Shown: in pieces, positions 43,758 through 54,154 of the stretch | How positions within the stretch are numbered: position 1 is the first letter of the stretch | How the letters are laid out: the number at the start of each line of letters is the position of its first letter | Source: Bacteroidota bacterium | Lineage (GTDB): Bacteria > Bacteroidota > Bacteroidia > B-17B0 > Aurantibacillaceae | Assembly: GCA_947450025.1 (NCBI GenBank) | Contig: CANFTW010000002.1 | Coordinates: 186,001-250,000 of the forward strand | Reading direction: 5' to 3' | Length of the DNA stretch: 64,000 nt | Translations under genes and position numbers: made by a program | The notes under the pieces: generated by a model | What the model saw: only the letters and a program-made list of their open reading frames with translations | What the model was told of the DNA's origin: nothing | The model's database searches: none

Positions 43758-44333
43758 ATGGAATTCGATTACTTTAGTTGGATTGTTTTACCACTCTTGA
43801 TTTTTTTATCTCGTTTAGGTGATGTGACGATGGCAACTCTTAGACATATATTTATCTCAAAAGGATTCCGCAAAATTGTTCCAATTCTGGGTTTTTTCGA
43901 AGTATTGATTTGGCTGGTTGCTATGCGACAAGTATTTAGTCATTTAGATAATATTGCCTGTTTTATTGCCTGGGCAGCAGGCTTTAGTGCTGGTACCTAT
44001 TTAGGAATGTATATTGAAGAACGTTTAGCTATGGGTTCTCAATTAATACTTATTATCAGTAACGAAAATATTACGCCATTAATCGAGGCATTAAAGATAA
44101 GACATCAAGGGATCACTATTGTAGATGGACATGGAGCCGTTGGTCCTGTAAAATTAGTCTTTACAGTTGTGAAACGAACCAATAAAGAAGAGGTTATTAA
44201 TTTAATAAACACTCTTACACCTCATTCTTTTTATTCTATTGAAGATGTAAAAGGCTCGGAACATGTTGTATTTAAAGACAATGGAAAAACGTCTGCTATC
44301 AAAAGACTATTTTCCTTGAATGCTCAGAAATAA
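43758..44333 (+). CDS. DUF2179 (UPF0316) membrane protein
   Basis: 191 residues: three N-terminal membrane helices (about 8-26, 37-55, 62-83; SRLGDVTMATLRHIFISKG between the first two) and a C-terminal cytoplasmic domain (about 95-175) with the GITIVDGHGAVGPVKLVFTV and KRTNKEEVI pattern of DUF2179. The family (for example B. subtilis YebE) has no fixed function; the small domain resembles ligand-sensing modules. Convergent with the TauE gene, 2 bases apart. Confidence 0.88.
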   Translation: MEFDYFSWIVLPLLIFLSRLGDVTMATLRHIFISKGFRKIVPILGFFEVLIWLVAMRQVFSHLDNIACFIAWAAGFSAGTYLGMYIEERLAMGSQLILIISNENITPLIEALKIRHQGITIVDGHGAVGPVKLVFTVVKRTNKEEVINLINTLTPHSFYSIEDVKGSEHVVFKDNGKTSAIKRLFSLNAQK

Positions 44334-44335
44334 AA

Positions 44336-44722
44336 TTATTTTCCTAAAAGCATTTTAATGCCTAATAACATAATAATAGCTCCAAATATTTGCTTGATTG
44401 TTTTTTGATCTAATGAAATAGATAATTTACTGCCAAAATAACTACCAAATATAAAGGTTGTACAAATAATTAAAGCAGTCTTATAATCAACGTATCCTTG
44501 TTTGTGGTAATTCATCACACCTAAAATCCCAATTGGCAATAAAAACATAAAGAGCGTTGTGCCTTGAGCTTGATGCTGAGTAAATCCAAGGAAATAAACC
44601 AATACAGGCACAATGATGATTCCTCCACCAATACCAACCATTCCACTTAAAAATCCAGCTGCTAACCCAACAGCCAATAAAACTAAAAGTATACTTAATG
44701 TCATTGGTTTTTTATTTTCCAT
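44336..44722 (-). CDS. TauE/SafE-type transporter, half size
   Basis: 128 residues with four helices. The GLAAGFLSGMVGIGGGIIIVP block (about 18-38), the hallmark of TauE/SafE proteins, and the QAQGTTL motif are present. Full-length members have eight helices, so this is a half-size form that would need to dimerise; such short forms recur in Bacteroidota. The substrate is likely a small anion, not predictable. The gene starts 7 bases after the stop of the TolB/Omp85-like gene, suggesting co-transcription. Confidence 0.82.
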   Translation of the reverse strand: MENKKPMTLSILLVLLAVGLAAGFLSGMVGIGGGIIIVPVLVYFLGFTQHQAQGTTLFMFLLPIGILGVMNYHKQGYVDYKTALIICTTFIFGSYFGSKLSISLDQKTIKQIFGAIIMLLGIKMLLGK

Positions 44723-44729
44723 TATTATT

Positions 44730-47700
44730 TTAGAAATCGGTTGTGAAAGATAAATAAGTCATTCTTTTTTGAACTTTTCGATCATCCACGCCCCAAGCAA
44801 AATCAACACGAATAAAATATCCTAATAAACGTGAACGAAGGCCAAATCCATATCCACCAACGATTGGCTCTTTTTGATTGTAAATAATAATAGTTACTGG
44901 ATTTCCAACGTACACATTTTTGTTTAATACGTTTTCATCACTATATGGATTTTTATCATACCAAGCCATACCTAAATCACCAAATCCGATGACTTGAAAA
45001 TTTTGAATAAAATCAGAACGAATTGGTCTATTTAAAAGGTATTTAAATATAGGCCAACGAATTTCACTATTCCATGTCACAAAATTATTTCCATTACGAA
45101 TATTTTGTTTGAACCCACGCATATTGGTGGCTAAAGTTTGAAATTGATATTGCTCAGGTTTTACAATATTAATGGTTCTATCAAATTGAGGATTTAACCA
45201 ATTATCCACTCCTCCTAAATAATATATCAAACGATCTTTTCCTAAAGAAGTTGCTCCTGCTACTCGATTAGCCCAGATTAAATCTCTATGAATTTTTTTG
45301 TAATTACGGAAGTCAAAGCCAAACGTAAACAAATCGTGCTGTTCTTCTTTCACTAGTCTCCAATACTCTGCCCACATTTTAAAACGAGTTCCGTTATATA
45401 AATTCAATCCGCGTTTTCTTGTATTATCAAAAATGTACTCAATTTTAGCGCCTCCATAATTATCATAGGCATGAGCTTTAGCTAAACTCGCATCACTCAC
45501 TGATGCATAAACCATTCTATCATTTCGATACATCAATGAAATTTTAGCGGCCGCAACTTCATTAAACGGAATTTTCCATGAGTAACGGGCATCATGCGTT
45601 TGAATTTTAGTGACACCAGAAGATCCATTAACCTTTAAAAAAGATTGTCGATGCAGCACGAGTTGCCTATCCACTCTTTTAATCCTATTCTCCCAACTTA
45701 ATAAATATTCGTTATCTAAAGTTCCAGCAATACGAAATCCAGCTACAATCCTCTTATCTTCAAACAAATCACTTAAGCCAATTTTAAACAATACATTTAG
45801 TCCTGGATTTAAATACACTGGACTTCCTCCTCCAGCAAATCTCTGATAATTAGTTCCTAAAAATGAATTATCTAACTGAGAAACAACTTGATCTGTTTTA
45901 AAACTTGTGTAATAGTTTTGTTGAATTGGAAAGCGTAATTCTCCTTTTGAATTACCTTCCATCTCTTGCGGATTGCTTACTGCCACTTTAGGTGGATTTG
46001 TAGTTTCAATAGGCTTTAAATCCTTTGGAGCCTCGCCTGCTTCAACTTTTTTTAGCTCATAGGTTTCAAAATCAATGCCATCACTTTTTTTAGCTGTAGT
46101 ATCAGCTTTCTTTGAGCCTAAATCTTCATCTCTTCGGATAGGATTATTAATGATGATTTTATCAGGATCAGATAAATTCGTTCTTGGCGTTGCTTTAAAC
46201 CAAGTATTATTTAATTGAATTGGTTTTAAATCATTAGGTAATATTAACGGAGAAACGATTAATTTTTCTTTAAAATTATCGATGATTACTTCTGCATAAG
46301 CTGTATAACGTGCGTTAATATGATGCTCTTGTATATTTTTTTGATAATTGGTAATAGCTTTTGAATTATAAAAATATCGATAATGTTCTGTTGTATCTAC
46401 AAATGCAATGGAACTATCTAAAACACCAATATATCTGTTATAAATTCCGTTTGCTTCACTTAAATAAGCAATAACTCCTTTGCTATATTCTTGAGGATTT
46501 GTTTCATTTATATCAGGCGTGTTGGTTACACGATATAAAATAGATGATTTAGTAGCAGCATTATAATAAAACACATCATTGTTCTTAGAGAACTTAACAT
46601 ACATTTTAGCATCTTCATTTGCCTTAATTGTATCATGTGGCCTATTAGATTCAAACAAAACTCCTTTCGAATTATCTATAAAAACAGGGTTATTGTCATC
46701 CCAACTATCATTTGTAATTTGTTCAACTCCTCCAGAGTTTAATGTGAAAATAAATATATCAGACTGCCCTTTTCCTTTTTTTACAGCACTAAACACTATA
46801 CGTTTACCATCATGTGAAAACGAATAACTGTTTACTTTTTCAAAACCTGTTACATTTCGTTTATTGACTTCTTTCGTTTCCGTATCATACGTGCGAAGTA
46901 ATAATACATTTTTACGTTCATAAATCATGGCTATCACCGTATTATTAGGATGCCAAGCTATTAATGGATAAGTGTTGTCTTCTATACGTTCGAGTTTTGG
47001 ATTTAATTTAAGTAAGCGTTTCGTTTTTTTCTCGCCTAAAGTATTAACCCAAACTTTGTATTGACCCAATTCATTTGTAGCATAGCTAATTTTTTGCCCA
47101 TCCGGACTCACATGTAACTGGTAATAATGTCGGTATTTTTTTTGTTTTCGAATTACAGATTCGGTTACTGGATTTTTTCGTGTACTATCTCTATAATCAA
47201 AATAACGTTTCGCCATTTTATTAGTAAACTCATAAGTCATATTCTGAACAGATAATCCTAAAACATATAAAAATGCATTATTAGGATTACGTGTCACCTT
47301 AGTCATGTATAATAAATTTGGAATAACAGCCTCTCCATACTCCTCAGCAACATAATACCACATGGCATGGCCTGCCATCGTAGCTTCCTTACCTGTTAAT
47401 TGATTAAACTTATTCAATCGATCATTTTGTATAGCATCCATCACTCGATTATCAATGGAAGAATTCCATCCTTCGGATATATAGGCAATCAATCCATTTT
47501 TAAACCAATCTGGCAAGGACAATAAGGTGGAGTTACGAACCACATCTCTTGTTCGTCCACCATACATCATTTGATCAACCATTAACTCTGCTAATGCTGC
47601 TCTAATTTGCTTATCTAAATCGGCATGTGAACCTGTGAAATAAATAAATATTTTATCCCCAATAATTCGAGTTACACCACCTATATTTCCATTATCTTCA

Positions 47701-48020
47701 GAGGCTAAGCCAATATTACTTTGTTTGAAATCATTTTGGTTATTATAAACAATTACATCTATTTTATCGTCTAATTGAAAATCCAAACGTTTCTCCATGA
47801 TTGGTAATTGACGATCAACAGAAGTTGCCGCATATCTGGCTATTTCTTGCCCGCCTTCATATAAATAAACTCTGAAACGTTCAAAATCGAAATAAGTCCA
47901 ATTAAACGACTGATATTGGATTCGGTTTTTTCCAAACTCTAACTGAGAGCCATAATAAAATTGCGCACTCACTATTCTGACGCAAAACACTATGAAAAAT
48001 AAAGAAAATAACCGCTTCAT
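44730..48020 (-). CDS. TolB-like propeller protein with C-terminal Omp85-type barrel
   Basis: 1,096 residues from the ATG at 48020 (MKRLFSLFFIVFCVRIVSAQ, a signal peptide); an ATG at 48083 would add 21 residues and overlap the divergent gene. The N-terminal 250 mature residues look like a peptidase-MA-type fold (VAEEYGEAVIPNLLY) without a full HExxH. A TolB/PD40 propeller follows (about 320-560; FSHDGKRIVFSAV, WDDNNPVFIDNSKGVLFESN). The last 300 residues are an outer-membrane barrel (YYLGGVDNWLNPQFDR, MRGF). Such proteins are conserved in Bacteroidota and thought to act in the outer membrane; the cargo is unknown. Confidence 0.87.
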   Translation of the reverse strand: MKRLFSLFFIVFCVRIVSAQFYYGSQLEFGKNRIQYQSFNWTYFDFERFRVYLYEGGQEIARYAATSVDRQLPIMEKRLDFQLDDKIDVIVYNNQNDFKQSNIGLASEDNGNIGGVTRIIGDKIFIYFTGSHADLDKQIRAALAELMVDQMMYGGRTRDVVRNSTLLSLPDWFKNGLIAYISEGWNSSIDNRVMDAIQNDRLNKFNQLTGKEATMAGHAMWYYVAEEYGEAVIPNLLYMTKVTRNPNNAFLYVLGLSVQNMTYEFTNKMAKRYFDYRDSTRKNPVTESVIRKQKKYRHYYQLHVSPDGQKISYATNELGQYKVWVNTLGEKKTKRLLKLNPKLERIEDNTYPLIAWHPNNTVIAMIYERKNVLLLRTYDTETKEVNKRNVTGFEKVNSYSFSHDGKRIVFSAVKKGKGQSDIFIFTLNSGGVEQITNDSWDDNNPVFIDNSKGVLFESNRPHDTIKANEDAKMYVKFSKNNDVFYYNAATKSSILYRVTNTPDINETNPQEYSKGVIAYLSEANGIYNRYIGVLDSSIAFVDTTEHYRYFYNSKAITNYQKNIQEHHINARYTAYAEVIIDNFKEKLIVSPLILPNDLKPIQLNNTWFKATPRTNLSDPDKIIINNPIRRDEDLGSKKADTTAKKSDGIDFETYELKKVEAGEAPKDLKPIETTNPPKVAVSNPQEMEGNSKGELRFPIQQNYYTSFKTDQVVSQLDNSFLGTNYQRFAGGGSPVYLNPGLNVLFKIGLSDLFEDKRIVAGFRIAGTLDNEYLLSWENRIKRVDRQLVLHRQSFLKVNGSSGVTKIQTHDARYSWKIPFNEVAAAKISLMYRNDRMVYASVSDASLAKAHAYDNYGGAKIEYIFDNTRKRGLNLYNGTRFKMWAEYWRLVKEEQHDLFTFGFDFRNYKKIHRDLIWANRVAGATSLGKDRLIYYLGGVDNWLNPQFDRTINIVKPEQYQFQTLATNMRGFKQNIRNGNNFVTWNSEIRWPIFKYLLNRPIRSDFIQNFQVIGFGDLGMAWYDKNPYSDENVLNKNVYVGNPVTIIIYNQKEPIVGGYGFGLRSRLLGYFIRVDFAWGVDDRKVQKRMTYLSFTTDF

Positions 48021-48068
48021 TAAATTGATAATAAGCCCTAAATTTAGCAAATATTTATTTAAGAAACT

Positions 48069-48707
48069 ATGATAAGCGTACACTATTTTGCCTTTGGTCC
48101 CTTTCAGGAAAACACCTACATTTTGTGGGATGAAACTAAAGAATGTATTGTTTTAGACCCTGGAAATAGTAATGCTTCCGAAAATAAAAAACTAACTGAT
48201 TTTATCACTCAAAATAATTTAACCTTAAAACGGTTAATTTTAACACATGCCCATCTTGACCATATTAGTGGTAACAAATATATATTTGATACCTATGGAC
48301 TATTACCAGAAGTTCATAAAGACGATCTTTATTTTATAGAAAAACAATTAGCTACTGCAAATATGTATGGCATTACAGTAGAACAAAGTCCTATGCCAAA
48401 TAAATATATTAACGAGGGAGATATCGTATCTTTCGGAAACTCATCTCTGAAAACACTTCATACACCTGGCCATTCTCCGGGAAGTATTTCTTATTATAAT
48501 TTGGAAGATAAATTTATTATTGGCGGTGATGTATTGTTTTATGGCAGCATAGGAAGAACTGATTTACCACTTGGCCATCATGATACATTAATTAAATCTA
48601 TAAAAGATAAACTATTTCCATTAGGTGATGACATGAAAGTATACAGTGGTCATGGAATGCCTACAAGTATTGGCTTTGAACGAACTCATAATCCTTTTTT
48701 AATTTAA
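48069..48707 (+). CDS. MBL-fold metallo-hydrolase (glyoxalase II-like)
   Basis: 212 residues. The metal motif [10 protein letters not shown] (His60, His62, Asp64, His65) is followed by [13 protein letters not shown], the [17 protein letters not shown] block and a C-terminal GHGMPT. The SIGRTDLP segment is typical of the YcbL/glyoxalase II-like group. It probably hydrolyses a thioester, but the substrate is not known. The start lies only 48 bases from the divergent envelope gene; the stop is two bases before the DUF255 gene. Confidence 0.92.
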   Translation: MISVHYFAFGPFQENTYILWDETKECIVLDPGNSNASENKKLTDFITQNNLTLKRLILTHAHLDHISGNKYIFDTYGLLPEVHKDDLYFIEKQLATANMYGITVEQSPMPNKYINEGDIVSFGNSSLKTLHTPGHSPGSISYYNLEDKFIIGGDVLFYGSIGRTDLPLGHHDTLIKSIKDKLFPLGDDMKVYSGHGMPTSIGFERTHNPFLI

Positions 48708-48709
48708 AA

Positions 48710-50722
48710 ATGGCTAACCACCTTATTTCAGAAAGTAGTCCGTATTTACTACAACATGCAAATAATCCAGTTAACTGGTATGCTTGGAATGACGAAACAT
48801 TAGCTTTAGCAAAAAAAGAGAATAAACTTATTTTAGTAAGCATTGGCTACAGTGCTTGTCATTGGTGCCACGTGATGGAACATGAAAGTTTTGAAGATGA
48901 GCAAGTAGCTAGTATCATGAATGAAAATTTTATCAATATAAAAGTTGATAGAGAAGAGCGTCCAGATATTGATATGGTATACATGGGAGCTGTTCAACTA
49001 ATGACTGGACAAGGAGGGTGGCCTCTAAACTGTTTTGCGTTACCAGATGGAAGACCAATTTACGGAGGCACTTATTTTCCTAAAAAACAATGGGTGAATG
49101 TATTAGCCAATTTAGCGGATTTATTTACTGCGAATCCAAATAAAGCTTACGAATACGCTGCCCAATTAACTGATGGTTTAGAAAAATTAGAGATTCCTAA
49201 ACCTATAAATCACCTCCAATTTGAATTGTCAACTTTAGACAACTCCATTCATAAGTGGAAACAATCTTTTGACAGTCAGCATGGCGGCCCAAATCGTGCA
49301 CCTAAATTTCCTTTGCCTAACAATTATCTTTTTTTACTTAGCTATAATTATTTTAAGCATGATGTTTTGTTGCAAAAACACATTGACCTCACACTTACTA
49401 AAATGGCATGGGGTGGTTTATACGATCAACTAGGCGGTGGATTTGCAAGATATAGTACTGATGTTTTATGGAAAGTGCCCCATTTTGAAAAGATGTTATA
49501 TGATAACGCGCAGCTAATCAGTTTATATGCTCAAGCCTATAAACAGTCTCGGAATGAACTCTACAAAAAAGTCGTGTACGAAACCATCGAATTTATTGAG
49601 AAAGAATTAATGAATACTGAATTTGGATTTTACTCAGCATTAGACGCTGATAGTGAAGGAGTAGAAGGCAAATATTATGTATGGCAAAAGGAAGAGTTAC
49701 ACCGCATATTAAAGGAAGATTTTGAAATTTTTTCTGATTATTATTGTGTTAATGAGATTGGATATTGGGAAGACGAAAATTATGTTTTACTAAGAGATAC
49801 GGAAGAATCGGTAATTGCATTAAAACACAACTTAACACTGACAGAACTTCAACAAAAAATAAAAAACTGTAAATACAGGTTATTAGAAATCAGAAATAAA
49901 AGGACTAAACCAGGCCTAGATAATAAGGTTATAGCGTCATGGAATGGATTAATGTGTAAAGCTTTAACTGAAGCATATTTGGTATTTGAAGAAAATAGAT
50001 TTAAAGAATTAGCTATAAAAAATGCTCAATTTTTAATAAATAACTATTATCAACATAATGGTCAATTATATAGAGTCATCAATAATAATAAGCCTATTTC
50101 AGGGTTTTTAGAAGATTATGTCTTTGTAATCGATGCCTTTTTATCAATATACCTTGTCACTGCAAACGAAGATTGGTTGTTGAAAGCTAAAAACTTAACA
50201 GACTATTCCATACAGCATTTTTATGATGAAAAACAACATACTTTTTTCTTTACTGACAGCTCTCAAGAAAAATTAGTAGTTCGTAAAGCTGAATGGAGTG
50301 ATAATGTGATTCCCGCTTCAAGTTCTCAAATGGCAATTAATTTGAATACTTTGTCCGTTTATTTTGATGAAGAAAATTATCGTCAAGTTTCCGAAAATTT
50401 ATTAAAATCAGTGATTAAAGAAATAGAGAACTACGGACCAGGTTATAGTAATTGGGCCATGCTTTTATTACAGAAACTAAAACCTCAAACCGAAGTGGTA
50501 ATTGTTGGTAAAACTGTTAATGAAAAATTATTAGAACTATATAAACAAAGCTCTCCAAATGTGATATTTGCTTTAAGTGATAAAAAATCAGATTTATCGC
50601 TTGTAAAAAACAGATATGTTGAGAATCAAACATTAATATATGTTTGCAAAAACAAAAGCTGCTTATTACCAACTGAATCTTCTGAAGAAGCATTAAAACA
50701 AATTGAAGAAACAAGACAATAA
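48710..50722 (+). CDS. Thioredoxin-domain protein of the DUF255/YyaL family
   Basis: 670 residues, usual length. The thioredoxin-like domain (1-170) carries CHWCH with Cys50 and Cys53 and the flanking [17 protein letters not shown] and [15 protein letters not shown]-like blocks. From about 220 an alpha/alpha barrel of glycosidase type follows ([25 protein letters not shown]). The family (YyaL, SPATA20) has no settled function; a redox or epimerase-like role is proposed for different members. No signal peptide, so cytoplasmic. Likely co-transcribed with the MBL gene. Confidence 0.93.
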   Translation: MANHLISESSPYLLQHANNPVNWYAWNDETLALAKKENKLILVSIGYSACHWCHVMEHESFEDEQVASIMNENFINIKVDREERPDIDMVYMGAVQLMTGQGGWPLNCFALPDGRPIYGGTYFPKKQWVNVLANLADLFTANPNKAYEYAAQLTDGLEKLEIPKPINHLQFELSTLDNSIHKWKQSFDSQHGGPNRAPKFPLPNNYLFLLSYNYFKHDVLLQKHIDLTLTKMAWGGLYDQLGGGFARYSTDVLWKVPHFEKMLYDNAQLISLYAQAYKQSRNELYKKVVYETIEFIEKELMNTEFGFYSALDADSEGVEGKYYVWQKEELHRILKEDFEIFSDYYCVNEIGYWEDENYVLLRDTEESVIALKHNLTLTELQQKIKNCKYRLLEIRNKRTKPGLDNKVIASWNGLMCKALTEAYLVFEENRFKELAIKNAQFLINNYYQHNGQLYRVINNNKPISGFLEDYVFVIDAFLSIYLVTANEDWLLKAKNLTDYSIQHFYDEKQHTFFFTDSSQEKLVVRKAEWSDNVIPASSSQMAINLNTLSVYFDEENYRQVSENLLKSVIKEIENYGPGYSNWAMLLLQKLKPQTEVVIVGKTVNEKLLELYKQSSPNVIFALSDKKSDLSLVKNRYVENQTLIYVCKNKSCLLPTESSEEALKQIEETRQ

Positions 50723-51707
50723 TTTTTTTAAAAAAACAAGGCTATTACTTTACCTACTAGTAACATCTCCGTATTTACCTATATTTTCTCAAACATTGAT
50801 GCCAACCGCAGAATCAGCTTTTGAGAATCAATTACCTTTTAATAGTGCTTATATTAAATCGCAAAACATAAAATCCATTACCTTTGATATTATTGATAAA
50901 AAAGATTTACAAATAGCAGAAGATAAAGGACTACTTACCTATTATGAATTCAATAACAATGGCTTATTGTCAAGATTTTATAACACGTCCATTGTCAAAA
51001 CAATACAAAAAGAATATCATTCTGGCCCAGTTTATAAACATCGAAAAAAAATAAGTAATGGCAATACTTACACCAAAAACGAGTATGTATATGATACAGT
51101 TTCTACAACTTATTTTTATACAAATAACAATCTACTAAAATTAAAACGTTATAATGACGGTCCATTTTATGAAAGTTATTACTACGATTATTCTTCGGGA
51201 GGGCAATTAATCCAAGAAAAACGATATAAAGAAACCAATGTTTCGGAAAATAAATCAGAATTTAAATTAGGTGGACAATTCACTATTAGTGAAGAAAGTT
51301 TCGAATACATAAATACTGGGAAAAATCAATTTAAGAAAATTTGTAAAAATGACGAAGGAAGGGTATATAAAGAAATTATTTATCACACTAATGAAGCAAA
51401 TCAAATCATCAATATTAACGAACAATACACCGTAACATGGCTAGTTCAAGTGAGTAATTTTGAATACAATACTAAGGGGCAGTTGATAAAAGCTTCTTAC
51501 AAAAGCAACAGCAATGGTGATTTGGAACTTACACGAACCTATGAATACGATACAAATGATTGTTTACTGACCGAGAAACAATACAAGAACAATGTCCTTC
51601 TGAAAGAAATTAGCTACGTAACCGATGCTTCAAAAAAATTGAATTCATATATTATCAGAGAACCAAACAGTAAGACCTTACGAATTGTAAAATTGCTGTA
51701 TCAGTAA
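50703..51707 (+). CDS. Exported protein with YD-like repeats, TTG start
   Basis: 334 residues. A TTG at 50703 is the only start that keeps the signal peptide ([21 protein letters not shown]); a stop lies three codons upstream and the next ATG is past the signal peptide. The first 20 bases overlap the DUF255 gene. The mature protein has spaced blocks of the pattern [20 protein letters not shown] and [18 protein letters not shown], reminiscent of YD/MORN-like beta repeats. No toxin or Rhs core is visible. The function is unknown; periplasmic or surface location is expected. Confidence 0.7.
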   Translation: MKKQDNNFFKKTRLLLYLLVTSPYLPIFSQTLMPTAESAFENQLPFNSAYIKSQNIKSITFDIIDKKDLQIAEDKGLLTYYEFNNNGLLSRFYNTSIVKTIQKEYHSGPVYKHRKKISNGNTYTKNEYVYDTVSTTYFYTNNNLLKLKRYNDGPFYESYYYDYSSGGQLIQEKRYKETNVSENKSEFKLGGQFTISEESFEYINTGKNQFKKICKNDEGRVYKEIIYHTNEANQIININEQYTVTWLVQVSNFEYNTKGQLIKASYKSNSNGDLELTRTYEYDTNDCLLTEKQYKNNVLLKEISYVTDASKKLNSYIIREPNSKTLRIVKLLYQ

Positions 51708-51710
51708 TAA

Positions 51711-52250
51711 TTATTTGTCTCTGTAAATAAATAAATTAATAATACCCATATTTGGCGAACTATTATCCGTTAAAGAAACTACGAAAGGTTTACGTTGTCC
51801 CTCAAAACAATTATACACCACAAAGCCTTTGTCTTCAGTTGGGTTAGGAAGCTTTTTCTCGTAATACATTTTTAAATCGGTAAATAAACGAGAGCTTAAA
51901 TCTAAGTCGTTACAATTAATTTGAACTTCTACTTCATCTAAACTATCCTTTTGCAAATTATACGTTACCGAATAATTTGTTGTACTATCAATCGCATATT
52001 CAAAATACAAATAATCATGAGCAACCTCAGATGGTTCTTTTGTTTCGGTTTTCGTAATTAAAATAGCCTTACTATTTAAATCGATGCCTCTAATCACACC
52101 TTCCTTACTACGAATAATTTCATCTAGAGCTTCGCTATATTCTGGAAATATGCGTTCTTTTTTTTCCTGATTAGCTTTTGGATTTTGCTGACAAGAAGAA
52201 AATACTATGGTTATAAAAAGGAGGCTTAAATATATTATTTGACGCATCAT
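51711..52250 (-). CDS. Lipoprotein of unknown function
   Basis: 179 residues with a lipobox (TIVFSSC, Cys20) and a short polar lead (QQNPKANQEKKER). The mature domain of about 150 residues alternates strands (AILITKTE, YLYFEYAID, VEVQINCNDLD) and has one helix. No family recognised. Convergent with the YD-like gene by 3 bases and 31 bases after lysS on the same strand, so it may be co-transcribed with lysS. Confidence 0.7.
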   Translation of the reverse strand: MMRQIIYLSLLFITIVFSSCQQNPKANQEKKERIFPEYSEALDEIIRSKEGVIRGIDLNSKAILITKTETKEPSEVAHDYLYFEYAIDSTTNYSVTYNLQKDSLDEVEVQINCNDLDLSSRLFTDLKMYYEKKLPNPTEDKGFVVYNCFEGQRKPFVVSLTDNSSPNMGIINLFIYRDK

Positions 52251-52281
52251 ATTTTTTTTATTTCAATTATACTATTTATCC

Positions 52282-53823
52282 CTAAGCAATAGTGTCATCT
52301 TCTTCAACGTTACGTTCAGGACGCATTTGAGGAAATAGCAACACATCTTGAATAGAAGGCTGATTTGTTAACAACATGCACAAACGATCAATTCCAAATC
52401 CAATACCAGCAGTTGGTGGCATTCCATATTCTAAAGCACGAAGAAAATCATAATCAATAAACATCGCTTCATCATCCCCGCGTTCCATTAATTTCACTTG
52501 ATCTTCAAAACGTTCACGTTGGTCAATTGGGTCATTTAATTCAGAATACGCATTGGCAATTTCTTTACCGTTTATCATTAATTCAAAACGTTCTACCAAT
52601 CCTTCTTCTGTTCTGTGTTTTTTAGTTAACGGACTCATTTCAACAGGGTAATCTGTAATAAATGTAGGTTGAATGTAATGGCCTTCACATTTTTCTCCAA
52701 ATAAAGTGTCAATTAATTTTGCCTTACCCATTGATTCATCTATCTCTAAGTGTAAGGTTTTACAAACTTCTCTTAATTGAGCTTCATCCATTTTACTAAC
52801 ATCATAACCTGTATGCTCTTTTATCGCATCATAAATCGTAACACGTTTAAATGGTGGAGCAAAATTAATTGTTTTATCTCCAACAGTTAACTCGGTAGTT
52901 CCATGTAAATCCACGGCAATTTTTTCTAATAATTTTTCTGTGGTATTCATCATCCAGAAATAATCTCTGTATGCTGCATAGAATTCTAACACCGTAAATT
53001 CTGGGTTGTGTGTTCTGTCCATTCCTTCGTTACGGAAGTTACGACTGAACTCATATACCCAATCAAAACCACCAACGATTAAACGCTTTAAATATAATTC
53101 GTTAGCAATACGCAAATACAATGGAATATCTAAAGCATTATGATGCGTTAAAAATGGACGCGCTGCTGCTCCACCAGGAATAGATTGTAATACCGGTGTA
53201 TCAACTTCTAATGCGCCATGATCATTTAAAAAATTACGGATAGAAGAAATTATTTTGGTGCGTTGCTCAAACGTTTTTTTAACTTTTGGATTGATAATTA
53301 AATCCACATAACGTTGACGGTAACGGAATTCAGGATCGGATACCTCATCAAAAGCATTTCCATCAGCATCTGTTTTTACAACAGGTAATGGTTTTAAAGA
53401 TTTACTTAATAATTTTAATGAAGTCACATGAATGGATGTTTCGCCTGTTTTAGTTGTAAAAACATATCCTTCTACTCCAATAATATCGCCCAAATCAATT
53501 AGTTTTTTCCAGACAACATCATATAACACTTTATCATCTTCATTAGGACAAATGTCATCCCGACGAACATAAATTTGAATACGGTCAGTACTATCTTGTA
53601 TTAAAGCAAAGGCAGCTTTACCCATATCACGAACGCTCATGATACGGCCAGCAATCTTAATATCTTTATAATTTAATTTATCTCGCTCGTAATTTTCCTT
53701 AATGTCTTGAGCAGTGACATTTATCTTAAATTCCTCTGCAGGATATGGATCTATTCCTAACTTTTTTAATTCAGCTAATTTCCCTCTTCTTAATTCTTCT
53801 TGTTCACTTAATTCTTGATACAT
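52282..53823 (-). CDS. lysS: Lysyl-tRNA synthetase, class II
   Basis: 513 residues: OB-fold anticodon-binding domain (about 50-150; AGRIMSVRDMGKAAF), class II catalytic core with motif 2 FRNEGMDRTHNPEFTVLEFY and motif 3 PTAGIGFGIDRLCMLLT near the C-terminus. Charges tRNA-Lys in the cytoplasm. The next gene downstream is the lipoprotein gene; upstream is the 331-base control region of the divergent sigma factor. Confidence 0.97.
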   Translation of the reverse strand: MYQELSEQEELRRGKLAELKKLGIDPYPAEEFKINVTAQDIKENYERDKLNYKDIKIAGRIMSVRDMGKAAFALIQDSTDRIQIYVRRDDICPNEDDKVLYDVVWKKLIDLGDIIGVEGYVFTTKTGETSIHVTSLKLLSKSLKPLPVVKTDADGNAFDEVSDPEFRYRQRYVDLIINPKVKKTFEQRTKIISSIRNFLNDHGALEVDTPVLQSIPGGAAARPFLTHHNALDIPLYLRIANELYLKRLIVGGFDWVYEFSRNFRNEGMDRTHNPEFTVLEFYAAYRDYFWMMNTTEKLLEKIAVDLHGTTELTVGDKTINFAPPFKRVTIYDAIKEHTGYDVSKMDEAQLREVCKTLHLEIDESMGKAKLIDTLFGEKCEGHYIQPTFITDYPVEMSPLTKKHRTEEGLVERFELMINGKEIANAYSELNDPIDQRERFEDQVKLMERGDDEAMFIDYDFLRALEYGMPPTAGIGFGIDRLCMLLTNQPSIQDVLLFPQMRPERNVEEDDTIA

Positions 53824-54063
53824 GTTTTCGTAATTTTTGCTCGAAGTTAACTAAATACATGTGGTTATAGACGAATCAAAGAGTCTATCTATTCACAATT
53901 TATTAAATAAAATATCTTTAAAGTAAAATGATTTTTAAATTCATTGGGAGTGAAAAATTTATAAAAACATTGGCATTTAGTTCTAATAATCTCAAATTAA
54001 GCATGTATTTGAAATTTATTTAAATTATTGATTTTCAATTAGTTAATTTATAAGTATGCTATT

Positions 54064-54095
54064 TTGTTTAATATTAATTGTATTTTATTAAACAA
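54064..54095. repeat. Inverted repeat 1 upstream of the sigma factor gene
   Basis: TTGTTTAATA (54064-54073) and TATTAAACAA (54086-54095) are perfect 10-base arms around 12 bases. The centre lies over the putative -33 element. It is the first of two nearly identical units 41 bases apart. Confidence 0.7.
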
Positions 54096-54107
54096 TATGT
54101 ATATTTG
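54077..54107 (+). promoter_or_regulatory. Promoter of the ECF sigma factor gene
   Basis: ATTG (54077-54080), then 19 bases, then TATATTTG (54100-54107), matching the Bacteroidetes TTTG-N19-TAnnTTTG arrangement with one mismatch in the -33 part. Predicted transcription start is some 40 bases before the ATG at 54155. The element is embedded in the inverted repeats. Confidence 0.6.
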
Positions 54108-54137
54108 TTTAACAATTAATAATAAAGGTTAAACAAA
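54104..54137. repeat. Inverted repeat 2 in the leader of the sigma factor gene
   Basis: TTTGTTTAAC (54104-54113) and GTTAAACAAA (54128-54137) are perfect 10-base arms around 14 bases. The left arm overlaps the -7 element and the right arm ends 17 bases before the start codon, so it can act as operator DNA or as an RNA hairpin near the ribosome site. Confidence 0.7.
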
Positions 54138-54154
54138 ATTATATATTTACTAAT

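Larger units (their letters stand above)
53824..54154. other. 331-base divergent spacer with tandem inverted repeats and promoter
   Basis: Lies between lysS (minus) and the ECF sigma gene (plus). The right third holds four copies of an 8-base element in alternating orientation and a good promoter (separate entries). The left two thirds are AT-rich and must contain the lysS promoter, but I see no firm -7 or -33 match for it. No gene seen. Confidence 0.65.

Noticed and set aside
50703-51707. Rhs/YD-repeat toxin
   Set aside because: The YD-like blocks are short and no Rhs core, toxin tip or immunity gene is present.
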